Shown piece by piece: positions 16,539 to 26,604 of a DNA stretch of 64,000 nucleotides. Origin of the DNA: Thalassotalea agarivorans (GTDB lineage: Bacteria; Pseudomonadota; Gammaproteobacteria; Enterobacterales; Alteromonadaceae); NCBI RefSeq assembly GCF_030295955.1, contig NZ_AP027363.1:1302001-1366000 (forward strand), in the 5' to 3' direction. The notes beneath the pieces are model-generated. The model searched no databases, was not told the DNA's origin, and saw only the letters and a list, made by a program, of their open reading frames with translations. A program made the position numbers and the translations under genes. Every line of letters starts with the position of its first letter. Within the stretch, counting starts at the first letter, position 1.

Positions 16539-17884
16539 AGATTTGGCTCTCTGTAATTAGGCGTCGCCGCCGCTGAAAACAGCGTTTGATAGAGTTTAGA
16601 GGCATATTCGTCGGTCATGCCACTGACATAATCTGCAATGACTCTATGTTCATTTAAACCATCAGATTTTGCTTGAGCAAGTCGTTTCAGCGTATTTGTT
16701 GGCAACAGTCGTTGCGGATCGCTAGCTAGCGCTTCAAATATTTCCATGACTACTTGCTGGCCGCGATATTCCATTCGTTGAATACTTGTTTGTTTGATCA
16801 CATATTCATAAACGAAGTCTTTAAATATTTGTAGTGCTTGCGCAACGGTTGCAGGCAATTGAGCGTTGTAACGCAACAGTGGCTCGTTAAACTCAATGCC
16901 TAATTGCTCATTTAAATCGACTAGCGTTATGTTGGTAATGAGATAATTAACCAACGCACCAATCGCTTCTTTTTGAATATAATGTTCTTCGCTAAACAAA
17001 TGTGATGCTAAATCATTAATATGCTCACTAATCCACGGATCATCACTTATATTTGCTAACTTGGTCACAACTTCTCGTTCAAAGTCTTCACGATGCACAA
17101 CACCGGTAACAATGGCATCTTCCAAATCATGAATACCATAGGCAGTATCGTCAGCAAGTTCCATGATGGAGCAATCTAAAGACTTAAATTTTGTTTTATG
17201 ATGTTTACCATTATTTTGCTTAAATTGCTGGAATAAGTCGCGATCTTGTTGTGAAAGTGGTGCTAAAATCCAATCTAACGTATCGGTGTCATCTAGGTAT
17301 AGTCCTTTTGCCGGATGCCAATCACTCGCTTTTAATTGTCTAAAGTTATCTAGCGTGGCGGGGTATTGTTTATTGTCCAAAACATTTAATGTTTGCGGGT
17401 ATTTAATTAGCCCCAATAGCGTGCGTCGACTTAAATTCATGCCATGACATTTTGAAAAAGGTTCTAATTTAGCCACTATACGAAGCGTTTGCCCGTTGCC
17501 CTCAAAGCCACCGTGATCTCGCATCATATAATGCAGTGCTACCTCGCCACCATGGCCAAATGGTGGATGGCCAATATCGTGAGCTAAGCATAACGCTTCA
17601 ATCAAGGAATCTTCTTGTGGAAGTAAAGCATGGGTTAGTTCTGGGTACTTGCTTTTAAGCTGCGCAACAATACCGGAACCAATTTGTGCCGCTTCTAACG
17701 AATGGGTAAGTCGTGTGCGATAAAAGTCACTTTGTCCACTGCCCATTACCTGTGTTTTAGATTGCAACCGTCTAAACGCTGCCGAATGCAAAATGCGAGC
17801 ACGATCCCGTTGAAACGGACTTCTGTGATCGTCTTGTCTGATTGAAACAGTACTTTGCTGCCTATCGTGCCACGGGTTGGTCAT
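16535..17884 (-). CDS. dgt: dGTPase-family HD phosphohydrolase
   Basis: 449-aa deoxyguanosinetriphosphate triphosphohydrolase-like protein; family members cut dNTPs to the nucleoside and triphosphate, and some restrict phage. The HD metal site is intact: RTRLTHSLE (H61), AHDIGHPPFGHGGE (H102, D103), with the later LADDTAYGIHDLEDA segment holding the remaining Asp. The length and motifs fit the dGTPase-like subfamily rather than the longer E. coli Dgt. It is transcribed alone, leftward. No adjacent defence genes are seen, so a defence role is not indicated by context. Confidence 0.9.
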   Translation of the reverse strand: MTNPWHDRQQSTVSIRQDDHRSPFQRDRARILHSAAFRRLQSKTQVMGSGQSDFYRTRLTHSLEAAQIGSGIVAQLKSKYPELTHALLPQEDSLIEALCLAHDIGHPPFGHGGEVALHYMMRDHGGFEGNGQTLRIVAKLEPFSKCHGMNLSRRTLLGLIKYPQTLNVLDNKQYPATLDNFRQLKASDWHPAKGLYLDDTDTLDWILAPLSQQDRDLFQQFKQNNGKHHKTKFKSLDCSIMELADDTAYGIHDLEDAIVTGVVHREDFEREVVTKLANISDDPWISEHINDLASHLFSEEHYIQKEAIGALVNYLITNITLVDLNEQLGIEFNEPLLRYNAQLPATVAQALQIFKDFVYEYVIKQTSIQRMEYRGQQVVMEIFEALASDPQRLLPTNTLKRLAQAKSDGLNEHRVIADYVSGMTDEYASKLYQTLFSAAATPNYREPNL

Positions 17885-17966
17885 GAACTATTTTCCACGA
17901 ATGTAAGTTATTGATTAAGTTAACCTAGCTAACGATGCAAGGCAATGTTTTGCCATATCGCAGTCA

Positions 17967-18001
17967 TAAAAAAAGCCGTTACACCTAAATGCAACGGCTT
18001 T
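17967..18001 (-). terminator. Terminator of cysK
   Basis: Stem AAGCCGTT/AACGGCTT (17973-17980 with 17993-18000), 12-nt loop, T-run on the minus strand, 19 bp past the cysK stop. Confidence 0.8.
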
Positions 18002-18019
18002 AGAAATTAGATAACGTTT

Positions 18020-18988
18020 CTACTGAACAAGCTCTTTGTCTGAGAAAGTATCAGCAAACAATGGACTTGATAAGTAACGTTCTGCAGAACTAGGTAAGAT
18101 AACCACAATGTTTTTACCTGCGTTCTCAGGCTTTTCAGCTAAACGGCTTGCTGCTACAACAGCTGCACCTGATGAAATACCTGCAAGAATACCTTCTTCT
18201 TTCATTAAACGATGGGCCATTGCAATAGCATCGTCATTGCTTACTTGCTCAACCGCATCAACCACTGAAAGGTCAAGGTTACCTGGAATAAAACCAGCAC
18301 CAATACCTTGGATTTTGTGAGGTCCTGGCTTGATTTCTTCGCCTGCCATGGTTTGGCTAATTACTGGAGAATCTTCTGGCTCAACAGCAACCGTAAGGAT
18401 ATCTTTTCCTTGAGTATTCTTAATGTAGCGACTTACACCCGTGATAGTACCACCCGTACCAACACCAGCAACAAAAATGTCTACAGCACCGTCAGTATCG
18501 CGCCAGATTTCTGGTCCTGTTGTTTCTTCATGAATCTTAGGGTTTGCTGGGTTATCGAATTGCCCTAAAAGAACATAACGCGAAGGATCAGACTCAGCAA
18601 TTTCGTTAGCACGTGCAATTGCACCGCCCATACCTTTTGCGCCATCTGTCAGCTCAAGCTTTGCACCTAAAGCAGATAATAGCTTACGACGCTCTAAACT
18701 CATTGTCGCAGGCATAGTTAATGTGATCGGGTAACCTCGTGCCGCTGCAACAAAAGCTAGTGCGATACCTGTGTTACCACTGGTTGGTTCAATGATTTCT
18801 TTACCTTCGCCCAATAAACCTTTTTCTTCAGCATCCCAAATCATGCTTGCGCCAATTCGACATTTAACACTGAAGCTTGGATTACGCGCTTCTACTTTTG
18901 CGTATACATTGCCGTTTGTAACACGATTCAACTTAACGATAGGAGTTTTACCAATCGATTTAGAATTATCTTCAAATAATGTAGACAT
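18020..18988 (-). CDS. cysK: Cysteine synthase A (O-acetylserine sulfhydrylase)
   Basis: PLP enzyme making L-cysteine from O-acetyl-L-serine and sulfide. It is 322 aa. The PLP lysine is K42 in [11 protein letters not shown]; the substrate loop [11 protein letters not shown] lies near residue 70, and the phosphate-binding [10 protein letters not shown] near 175. It is monocistronic with a good ribosome-binding site (AAGGA). Upstream are a TATACT -10 box without a good -35, and two direct repeats in the activator region, consistent with control by an activator such as CysB (inference). Confidence 0.95.
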   Translation of the reverse strand: MSTLFEDNSKSIGKTPIVKLNRVTNGNVYAKVEARNPSFSVKCRIGASMIWDAEEKGLLGEGKEIIEPTSGNTGIALAFVAAARGYPITLTMPATMSLERRKLLSALGAKLELTDGAKGMGGAIARANEIAESDPSRYVLLGQFDNPANPKIHEETTGPEIWRDTDGAVDIFVAGVGTGGTITGVSRYIKNTQGKDILTVAVEPEDSPVISQTMAGEEIKPGPHKIQGIGAGFIPGNLDLSVVDAVEQVSNDDAIAMAHRLMKEEGILAGISSGAAVVAASRLAEKPENAGKNIVVILPSSAERYLSSPLFADTFSDKELVQ

Positions 18989-19041
18989 ACACTTTTCCTT
19001 TGTTGCCCGATAAAGGCGAAATTTCTTACCATGTGTGAATT

Positions 19042-19083
19042 GAGTATAGTCTCAACATGGATTAACTGGATTCAACATGGATT
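19042..19083 (-). promoter_or_regulatory. cysK promoter with two direct repeats
   Basis: Read on the minus strand, TATACT (19042-19047 region) serves as -10; no consensus -35 is found 17 bp upstream. The 12-mer TCAACATGGATT (plus strand) occurs at 19052-19063 and 19072-19083, exactly 20 bp apart, on one helical face, covering the -35 region. This suggests an activator site; the regulator is not known from sequence. Confidence 0.5.
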
Positions 19084-19206
19084 GATCTTAGTTTAATGTT
19101 TAAGATTAGACTGTTATCACAAAAAAAGAAGTGCCGATTCGTTATAACTTATATGGTTTTAGCGCTAGCGCACATAAAGTAGGCAATTGATTGCTGAGAA
19201 CGCACT

Positions 19207-20337
19207 ATGACAACAATAAATGAACCGCAAACACCTTATTTGACGCAGGAAGAGACGAGGGAAGTTTTAACACCTTTTGCCTTTGAATTAGATAAATCTT
19301 TATATGGAACGCCGTTGGCCTCGCCATGGCGAAGACTTGTCGCCTTATTGATTGATTTGTTGCTTGTTGCCATGCTCAGTGGCGCGCCTGGTGAATTGTT
19401 GGCGTTTTTGGTGGCCTTCATTATTTTTAGAGCAAGTAACAGAAAACCATTGAAAACTTTGCCAAGCGGCAGGGTAGTCGGGAGAAAAAGACGGTTTATT
19501 GTCAGGTTACTTGCCGCTTTTGTCATATTAATTGTATTGCTTGTAACCTTGCCTCAGGTATTCAAGGGTGACAATAGTTATTACAATCCCGGCGATAATA
19601 ATCAAGATACCTTAACCACAGAGCAAAAGGTTGAGTTAGCGATTATCGCCGCTGTTGCAGCAAACAAAATGGAGCAAAGCGATTGTCAGCAAGATTTATC
19701 TTGTTGGGAAGCACTATTGCAAGATGACATGCAACATCCAGCATCAATGCACGTTGACGACAAAGTGGTAAAAGAAGGACTAGAAGACATTATTAATGAA
19801 ACGCCTTTGTCGAAAGAAGACAAAAAGTCATTGGCGCAAACCCTTTACTCCTCATACAAAAAGTTTCAGGCGCTAGAACAAACATCTAACCCTGTAGTAG
19901 ATGAAGAGCAAATAACAACAGCAACACCTGACGCTGCGCCAGAGCAGGTCGAAGAAAAAAGTCTTGAACAAGAGGTAGAAGAGGACATTGTAAAAGCATC
20001 TTCACCGATTATGTCGCTATTAGAATATATTAAGGGCATTATCAGCGACTTAGGTTTAGGCTTTGGTTGGGCTGCCTTGTATTTTACGGTGTTTACCGCA
20101 CGATTTAGAGGCAGAACACCAGGCAAAAAGTTACTTGGTATTCAAGTAATTCAATTGGATGGCACGCACTTGTCGTTGTGGGATAGTTTTGGCCGCTATG
20201 GTGGTTACGGTGCTGGCTTGGCAACGGGACTATTAGGGTTTATGCAAATTTTATGGGACCCCAATAGACAAGCGATTCAAGATAAGATTTCTGCCACTGT
20301 TGTTATCCGTACAAACGCAAAAGCTATGCACAGCTAG
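19207..20337 (+). CDS. RDD family membrane protein
   Basis: 376-aa inner-membrane protein. It opens with an RDD-type start (SPWRRLVALLIDLLLVAML, the R and D of the family), a second hydrophobic span at about 97-115, a long acidic and Q-rich soluble middle (about 125-270), and a C-terminal pair of hydrophobic stretches with RGRTPGKKLLGIQV, the other RDD hallmark, followed by WDPNRQAIQDK. The RDD core is thus split by an inserted extracytoplasmic or cytoplasmic loop, which is unusual. RDD proteins have been linked to ion transport, but the role here is unknown. It is divergent from cysK. Confidence 0.8.
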   Translation: MTTINEPQTPYLTQEETREVLTPFAFELDKSLYGTPLASPWRRLVALLIDLLLVAMLSGAPGELLAFLVAFIIFRASNRKPLKTLPSGRVVGRKRRFIVRLLAAFVILIVLLVTLPQVFKGDNSYYNPGDNNQDTLTTEQKVELAIIAAVAANKMEQSDCQQDLSCWEALLQDDMQHPASMHVDDKVVKEGLEDIINETPLSKEDKKSLAQTLYSSYKKFQALEQTSNPVVDEEQITTATPDAAPEQVEEKSLEQEVEEDIVKASSPIMSLLEYIKGIISDLGLGFGWAALYFTVFTARFRGRTPGKKLLGIQVIQLDGTHLSLWDSFGRYGGYGAGLATGLLGFMQILWDPNRQAIQDKISATVVIRTNAKAMHS

Positions 20338-20358
20338 TTAAAGCTGAGGCAGAAGACG

Positions 20359-22623
20359 TTACAGGTTAAATGCATAGGTGAGCTTACTAAAAATGGTACG
20401 CTCAGCTTGTTTTAAACCCGGTAGAAAATCATCTTCAATACTGTAATCCGAATAGCCTAAATAGAAAGCTGTTTGTGGATTGATTTTATAGGCGTAAATA
20501 AGCTGCGTGGCAACGTCTCGAAGTTGCTCCGTATCCAAACCTACAGGGTAATTATTCGGATTGTATTCAACATCAAAAAAGTTAGCTTTTAGTTTGATGT
20601 AACTGCGCGTACTGAAATTATAAACTAGGGTTAAATCAAGAAACTGCTCGGTATATACCTGTGCATTATCAGCATCTAGTCGGCTAATGCCGTAATCAAT
20701 TTGACTGTTAAACTGTTTATTCACATCCCAGAAAAAGTAAGCTTGACCTTCTTTAACATCGGCTAGGCGATTATTGACATAATCTATCTCGTCACCGATA
20801 CGCAGTTGTGTCCAGAAGTAGGTTGTGCTGCTAGGTGTCAGGTAATATTCTAACGTGACCGTATTTACGGTAAACAAATTCGTATTGCCATCAATAGCGT
20901 CACTAGTGTCGTCAAAACGTAAGCCAACTTTATCTTCATGGCTAAATAAAATGTCGAAAGTAGATATAAGTGGGCCATTAAAGCCTAAACTTGCAGACCA
21001 GGTCTTTTCTATTAGTTCGCCACTTTCGTTGTGTTTGATCGCATATTTAGCGCCCGTGTAACCTTCATACCATGAGCTTTCTTCAAAATAAAAACGACGG
21101 TTTACAACAACGCTTTGGGTATCAATATCATTTTGTGCAACAAAACCTAAATCAGCTCTAAAGTCTTTACCTATTTGCTGGTGGTTTGCTTCCACACGCC
21201 AGTATTCAGAGTCATGAATAAAATCTACTTTAATGGCTTGATCGCTGACACTACCTAGTTGGCTACTATAGCTGGGACTATCTTCAGTATCTGAATATAC
21301 GAATTGCGCTTTAACGGCGTTTGAATCGTCTATTTGCCATTTGCCATCGATACCGCCTAACACGTTATGATAGGTTTCTGAGCTGCGCATAGTGCTTATA
21401 ACACCCAACGAAAGGTTCTCGGTAAAATCACGTCTGTAGCGTACGGCGGCACTATGGTTTTCTTCTTCTAATGTCACCAGATTTGATTCAAGGTTACCCG
21501 GTAACACAATGTTTGTTTGGGTATCGTTGGTAACAAAGGCTGCATAGGTTTGATCTTCGTCTGCCCCGGTTATCTTTGCGCCATAGTCTGGATCAGCGAT
21601 ATTTCGGGTATAGACTAGGTCCATATTACTAACAAAGTAATCTTGGTTTTCCAGGAAAAATGGGCGTTTTTCTTCAAACTGCAAGGCAAAGTTTTTATTC
21701 ACACTTAGCTGGCTACTATCAGACTCCACCGTTGAAAAATCTGGGTTCACCGTTAAGTTGACTAAATTATTGGAGTTGATAGACCATTTAAGGTCGATAC
21801 CAGCTTCTACTGTAGTATCACTTTGCCATGGCTCATTAGCATAAACATCACGCTGTTCGTCATATTCGGCAACAAGTGCCGGTGTTACTGTGAGGTTATT
21901 AGCCGTCGATATGTTTTCTAAGCCGCTCAGTGTAGGGTATTGGCATAGCCAACACGCGTTGTTTCGATCAAGCGGTGTATTTGAAATTCTTAACCACTGA
22001 TCGCGAGGATAAAGTCTGAGTAGCTCAAACGCCCACGTTTTTTCTGTTTTACTGTCGTCAATGTTTAGAATGCGAAATGGAATCGCCATTTCGACTTGAA
22101 ATCCCTCGTCGGTCAGTTTTGCTTCGGCATACCAAATACCATCCCAAGAGCGATTATCAGCACCTGTAATTTCATTGGCGGTAGAATCCATTTGCACGCC
22201 GTAAGGGTTCACCAGAAACACATAACTGTGTCTACGACTGTTAGTAGTGTCCAGTTTGATACCTACTAAATCATCGTCCCAACGAGAATCGCGCTCGGCA
22301 ATAGCGGCTGTTATTTTGCTAGGCTCTGGGTCTTTAGCGACAAAACTTAAATAAAGAAACTCGCCATTTTCTACTAATTTGGCGGAGGTAACGACGGGAC
22401 TTGGCGTATTTTCAAATGGGTCGTTAACGATATCTAACGAGATAGTTTTGGCTTGCGACCATATTTCATCATCTAACTCACCGTCGATGACTGCACTCAA
22501 AGAAGAGGACGGCAAGGCATAGTCCGGCTTGGAAGGCTCTGTAGTGGCCACAACCGAACTAGAAAATAATAATAGTGATAGTAATACTCGAGTGCTAATA
22601 CTGCTTTCCTTTAGCATATTCAT
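20359..22623 (-). CDS. CBM9-like / DUF5916 outer-membrane protein, paralogue A
   Basis: 754 aa with an N-terminal signal (hydrophobic about 11-26, ending near VVAT). Residues about 45-215 resemble a family 9 carbohydrate-binding module (ISAVIDGELDDEIWSQA-type opening, WDGIWYAEAKL, FEVAIPF-like strand). The rest matches DUF5916: alternating beta strands, EKRPFFLENQDYF, and an aromatic C-terminal end (FSKLTYAFNL), as expected of an outer-membrane barrel. A CxxC pair (CWLC) sits after the CBM-like part. The function is unknown; no polysaccharide enzymes are nearby. It shares its layout with the next gene upstream. Confidence 0.82.
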   Translation of the reverse strand: MNMLKESSISTRVLLSLLLFSSSVVATTEPSKPDYALPSSSLSAVIDGELDDEIWSQAKTISLDIVNDPFENTPSPVVTSAKLVENGEFLYLSFVAKDPEPSKITAAIAERDSRWDDDLVGIKLDTTNSRRHSYVFLVNPYGVQMDSTANEITGADNRSWDGIWYAEAKLTDEGFQVEMAIPFRILNIDDSKTEKTWAFELLRLYPRDQWLRISNTPLDRNNACWLCQYPTLSGLENISTANNLTVTPALVAEYDEQRDVYANEPWQSDTTVEAGIDLKWSINSNNLVNLTVNPDFSTVESDSSQLSVNKNFALQFEEKRPFFLENQDYFVSNMDLVYTRNIADPDYGAKITGADEDQTYAAFVTNDTQTNIVLPGNLESNLVTLEEENHSAAVRYRRDFTENLSLGVISTMRSSETYHNVLGGIDGKWQIDDSNAVKAQFVYSDTEDSPSYSSQLGSVSDQAIKVDFIHDSEYWRVEANHQQIGKDFRADLGFVAQNDIDTQSVVVNRRFYFEESSWYEGYTGAKYAIKHNESGELIEKTWSASLGFNGPLISTFDILFSHEDKVGLRFDDTSDAIDGNTNLFTVNTVTLEYYLTPSSTTYFWTQLRIGDEIDYVNNRLADVKEGQAYFFWDVNKQFNSQIDYGISRLDADNAQVYTEQFLDLTLVYNFSTRSYIKLKANFFDVEYNPNNYPVGLDTEQLRDVATQLIYAYKINPQTAFYLGYSDYSIEDDFLPGLKQAERTIFSKLTYAFNL

Positions 22624-22760
22624 CCGTGATATTTTTAGCGCGCTTCCATAGCGTGATTAATTTTTATTCGTTCAAAAATTATCACAAAAAACAATATAAC
22701 TATCAACGATTAAATAGCGGCCTGGTTATAACAAACTTCACTACCACAGCTCAAAAATGT

Positions 22761-25130
22761 TTATTTCACCCAAGCATAACTAAATTTGGCAAATACGTTG
22801 CGCTGATCTTGCTCTAAATCAGCAAAAGCTAGTTCTGTATCGTGATGGTCCGAATAGCCAAGATATACCACAGTTTGTGGGTTTATTTTGTAGCCATATA
22901 ATAGTTCAGTGCTGACATCACGGGTTTTGGCTGAAATGTCTGCTGGATTGACGTAAATGTAGTTGTAAGGGTTTCTGTCGGTATTGTTATATATAAAGCT
23001 AAAGCGCACAAAACTCTGCACACTAAATTGGAAGGTGGTGCGAAGATCGGTTAGGCGAGCGGTAAATACATCCGCGCCATCAGCACGCAAATCGCTATAA
23101 ATTTGTTTAATTTTAAGTTCTAAATGTCTATTGACGTTCCATCCGATGCTTGGCGTAAAATTAGTGCTATCACCAGCGCGATTACTGGCGTAGTCAATGG
23201 TATCTCCAAAGGATAAATCAGCATTAAAATTCAAACCTATCAAAGGTTTTATCCCGCCTCTTATACGATATCGAGTAATATCAAATACATCCGTATTGTC
23301 ATCAATCGCAAGCGAACTGGCATCTATACGAGAACCAACTTTATCTTTTGTTTCAAAGCCAAGGATGACGTGCGAGCGATACTTAGCATCTAGGTGGACA
23401 CCAAATTCTATTTCTTCTTCTATAAATTCGCCCGCGTCATTTTCTGTTTTGTCCCAGTTTGAATAGACTTTTAATTTTGTCCACCATTGTCCTGGCTGTG
23501 CGTACCATTTGCGATCGCCGCCAATTTCAACTTTTGCGTAATCGACTTGCGAAATAAAACCTAGATCAGCTCTAAAGTCCGAATCGTTCTGACGATAGGT
23601 CATACGATAATGCCAGTCGCTATCGTTGTAATAGTAACCTGCGGTAAAGGCGTTTCCAGAAAAGGTGTCGTCTTTTTGTGTGCGCAAAACCCGTTCGTTA
23701 TAGTCGCATTCTGCATATGTACAAGGCTCTGTAGGTGGCTGCTCACAACCGTTTTCTGAGTCGTCATTACAAAATTGCTTAAACAGGTCTTCGGGATAAA
23801 GCGTTTGTGAATACAAGGTTTGAAACTTAAACACATTGTTGGTGTTCAATCTAAAACGCGCGTCAAAAGCATGAACCTGATTTTGATAATCCTCTGCACT
23901 GCGTGCTGTGCTGACCCATCCTAGCGTGATATTGGGGTTTAAATTGTATCGATAACGAAGTGCCGCGGCCTTAGATTCCCCCTCAATTTCAGCGATTGAC
24001 GATGAGCGGTTGCCGGGGATCAGAATATTGGTAGATTTATCGTCGGTCATAAAAAGGCCAAAGGAATGATCTTCTTTTCTTCCGGTTAATTTTGCACCGT
24101 AATTAGGGGCATTGATGTTTCGTGTGTAAACCAAGTTATAGTTTGAATCAAAGTAGTCCTGGTTATCGAGAAAGAAAGGTCTTTTTTCTTCAAACCTTAG
24201 CGCAAAGGTATTGTTGATATTGAGTCTAGCTTGATCAGTTTCAACGGTTGAAAAATCGGGGTTTAAGGTTGCGTTCAGCAATATATCAGGCGTTATTCCC
24301 CAACGAACATCTAAACTGGGTTCGGTTCTATCGTCGGTAATCCAATCAGTTGTACCGTCGTCTTGTGTTTCAAGTGTTTGTGTTCTGCCTACTACAAGCG
24401 CCGGCGTAATGGTTAAATTAGATCCTTGCTTTGCGCCAGAAAATCCAGTTGCCGTTGCTAATTGGCAAATTTCGCAGTTGTTATCTCTAGATAGGTGGAT
24501 ATTTGATAGTCTAAGTTGCTCTTCGCGAGGATACATGCGCAGCAATTCGATGCCCCATGTTTGTACATCTATATCTTCGTTAAAATTTAGTATGCGCAGT
24601 GGCAAGGCCATCTCTACAATATAACCTTGCTCGTTTATTTGCCCCGCACTTTGCCAAATACCGTCCCAAGAATCACTTTCTTTCTTGGTCACTTCACTTT
24701 CGATACCGTCAATTTGTGCCCCAAGGGGGTTAACCATAAAACGGTAGGCGGTGCGTTGGTCATTAAATGAATCTATTTTCAGGCCGACTAAATCGTCACC
24801 CCAACTGCGATCTCTGTCTCTTAAAAAGGCGCGAATTTGGCTTGGATCTGGATCTTGTGCGATAAATGCGATGTAAAAGATACCACCGTCTTCCATTAAC
24901 AAGGCTTCTGTATCTACCGGGCTAGGGATATTGTCATAAGGCCTTGTGATATTGTTCATTTTAACGCGAGTTGCATTTTGCCACTGCGGCTCATCTAATT
25001 TGGCGTCGATGGTAATTTGGCCGCTAATGCGCGGAATTTCGATGGGCGAGGGTGACTGCGTCGAGGCAAAAGCAACACTGGTCAGAGACAAGGCCGCAAA
25101 GGCACTAATAATTGTCTGTTTAAATGACAT
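22761..25130 (-). CDS. CBM9-like / DUF5916 outer-membrane protein, paralogue B
   Basis: 789-aa paralogue of the downstream gene with the same order: signal peptide (cleavage near AFA), CBM9-like region (about 32-215, IDAKLDEPQWQNATR and WDGIWQSAG), then the DUF5916 barrel with EKRPFFLDNQDYF and C-terminal FAKFSYAWVK. It also carries a CxxC (CEIC) at the equivalent position, plus a Cys-rich insertion (about 455-485, CNDDSENGCEQPP and CTYAECDYNE) absent from paralogue A. The two genes are 137 bp apart on the same strand and are probably an ancient tandem duplication, now well diverged. Confidence 0.82.
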   Translation of the reverse strand: MSFKQTIISAFAALSLTSVAFASTQSPSPIEIPRISGQITIDAKLDEPQWQNATRVKMNNITRPYDNIPSPVDTEALLMEDGGIFYIAFIAQDPDPSQIRAFLRDRDRSWGDDLVGLKIDSFNDQRTAYRFMVNPLGAQIDGIESEVTKKESDSWDGIWQSAGQINEQGYIVEMALPLRILNFNEDIDVQTWGIELLRMYPREEQLRLSNIHLSRDNNCEICQLATATGFSGAKQGSNLTITPALVVGRTQTLETQDDGTTDWITDDRTEPSLDVRWGITPDILLNATLNPDFSTVETDQARLNINNTFALRFEEKRPFFLDNQDYFDSNYNLVYTRNINAPNYGAKLTGRKEDHSFGLFMTDDKSTNILIPGNRSSSIAEIEGESKAAALRYRYNLNPNITLGWVSTARSAEDYQNQVHAFDARFRLNTNNVFKFQTLYSQTLYPEDLFKQFCNDDSENGCEQPPTEPCTYAECDYNERVLRTQKDDTFSGNAFTAGYYYNDSDWHYRMTYRQNDSDFRADLGFISQVDYAKVEIGGDRKWYAQPGQWWTKLKVYSNWDKTENDAGEFIEEEIEFGVHLDAKYRSHVILGFETKDKVGSRIDASSLAIDDNTDVFDITRYRIRGGIKPLIGLNFNADLSFGDTIDYASNRAGDSTNFTPSIGWNVNRHLELKIKQIYSDLRADGADVFTARLTDLRTTFQFSVQSFVRFSFIYNNTDRNPYNYIYVNPADISAKTRDVSTELLYGYKINPQTVVYLGYSDHHDTELAFADLEQDQRNVFAKFSYAWVK

Positions 25131-25382
25131 GAAGGCTCCAGATGTTTTAATCGCGATAATAATTATTTTTATGTTGCACCTGAATATAGCGGCTTATAAC
25201 AACACATTTTAACTACCCAAAATAATAATTCGTTCTGCAAGTGCAGTAAATTAAGGACCCTAGCGCATTATTTAAAAAACTGATTAATAAATATATAAGC
25301 CTATTTTTCTTTACAAAAAGACACGGCATAATAACGTAAGTAATTATTTTGATATAAAAATTGTAGACCAAGAGTAAATGTA

Positions 25383-26096
25383 ATGGCGGCATACATACTA
25401 GATATTTTAGCCTTTTCATGTTTTATCAGTTGTTGGGTAGGGTACACCGTTTTTGCGCGCAGACAGGCAAAAGTTAGAGATTGTGTGGCACGTAGTTTAC
25501 ATCAACACAGAATTCATTGGATGTATGAGGTTATCACCCGCGATATTCGTGTTGGTGAAGCCGCATTACTAGCTAATTTGGAACGCAACATCGCCTTTTT
25601 TGCCTCTAGTACGCTGTTAGTCCTTGCCGGTGTACTTGCCTTATTTGGTCAAGTAGAAAAGCTGGAAGAAGTTATCGATAGCTTGCCCTTTATTGAGCGT
25701 CCTGATCACTTTTTTGTACAAATAAAACTGGCGATGCTGGCACTTATTTTCGTCACCGCATTTTTCCAGTTTACCTGGTCTATGCGCCAATACGGATTTG
25801 TAAACGTGATGATTGGCGCCGCGCCAATTGATCTTGAAGGTAAGAACGAGAATTTACAGCGATACGCAGAAGAGATGGCAAAAGTTCAAGACCAAGCGGC
25901 ACATGCGTATAACTATGGTCTACGTTCTTATTATTTCTCACTTGCGGCACTGTGTTGGTTTGTGCATCCGATACTTTTTATGGCGGCAAGTCTACTTGTT
26001 GTGCGAACACTTTATATTCGCGAGTTCCATTCAAAAGCGGTTCGTGCGATTACTGCGGGTCAGCATTATTTGAAAATAGAACGCGACAATCGGTAA
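25383..26096 (+). CDS. DUF599 family membrane protein
   Basis: 237-aa inner-membrane protein with about four hydrophobic spans (about 2-20, 70-90, 115-135, 180-210). Family-type segments are MYEVITRDIRVGEAALLANLERNIAFFAS near the N-terminus and a C-terminal HYLKIE. No function is established for DUF599. Only 9 bp separate it from the next membrane protein gene, so the two are likely co-transcribed. Confidence 0.78.
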   Translation: MAAYILDILAFSCFISCWVGYTVFARRQAKVRDCVARSLHQHRIHWMYEVITRDIRVGEAALLANLERNIAFFASSTLLVLAGVLALFGQVEKLEEVIDSLPFIERPDHFFVQIKLAMLALIFVTAFFQFTWSMRQYGFVNVMIGAAPIDLEGKNENLQRYAEEMAKVQDQAAHAYNYGLRSYYFSLAALCWFVHPILFMAASLLVVRTLYIREFHSKAVRAITAGQHYLKIERDNR

Positions 26097-26105
26097 GGCA
26101 TTGTT

Positions 26106-26597
26106 GTGTCTAGAGAGTTATTCAAACACTACGGTGTAAATGATTTTGATAACTTTGACTGTCTGAAGGTGTCAAAAGGATTGTATCTAATCCTAGCGTT
26201 TGTGCTGCGCGCCTATTTAGTGTTTGCCATTAGTATTTCCAATATGCGCGATAAAACGCAAATATTACAATGGTTTTATCCTGACCCAAGCTTGTTTTAC
26301 TTGAATTTACTGTCAGGCCTTGCCGGGTTGTATCTTTTGTTTGTGTTGATGCTACGTAAGCCTGATGCGGCACCTTGGGTAAGGTGGAGTTGGCGACATT
26401 GCAGAGCTATTATTGTCGCTGTACTAGCGTTTGATTTACTGGTGAGTAGCTCTGCATATATGTTTTATGACTATATATCCCTCAAGGCGTTACTGATTGA
26501 GCTAGCCATTGCGGTCGTGCTTGTGGTGTTCTGCTTTCGTAGCAAGCGTTTCAAAATCAACCTTACCGAATTTCCGGAAAAACTACCGGAAAAATAA
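26106..26597 (+). CDS. Small four-span membrane protein, unknown function
   Basis: 163 aa beginning at GTG, 9 bp after the DUF599 gene. Hydrophobic spans are at about 24-44, 65-83, 97-117 and 125-145. The N-terminus is soluble and the C-terminus is short and charged. I do not recognise the family (it resembles DUF2919-type proteins in size and span pattern, but this is only a suggestion). It converges on rnhA with 7 bp between stops. Confidence 0.65.
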   Translation: MSRELFKHYGVNDFDNFDCLKVSKGLYLILAFVLRAYLVFAISISNMRDKTQILQWFYPDPSLFYLNLLSGLAGLYLLFVLMLRKPDAAPWVRWSWRHCRAIIVAVLAFDLLVSSSAYMFYDYISLKALLIELAIAVVLVVFCFRSKRFKINLTEFPEKLPEK

Positions 26598-26604
26598 CCG
26601 CTAT

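Noticed and set aside
16535-17884. Anti-phage defence island around the dGTPase gene
   Set aside because: The neighbours are cysK and a patatin-like gene without other defence genes; housekeeping-like context.
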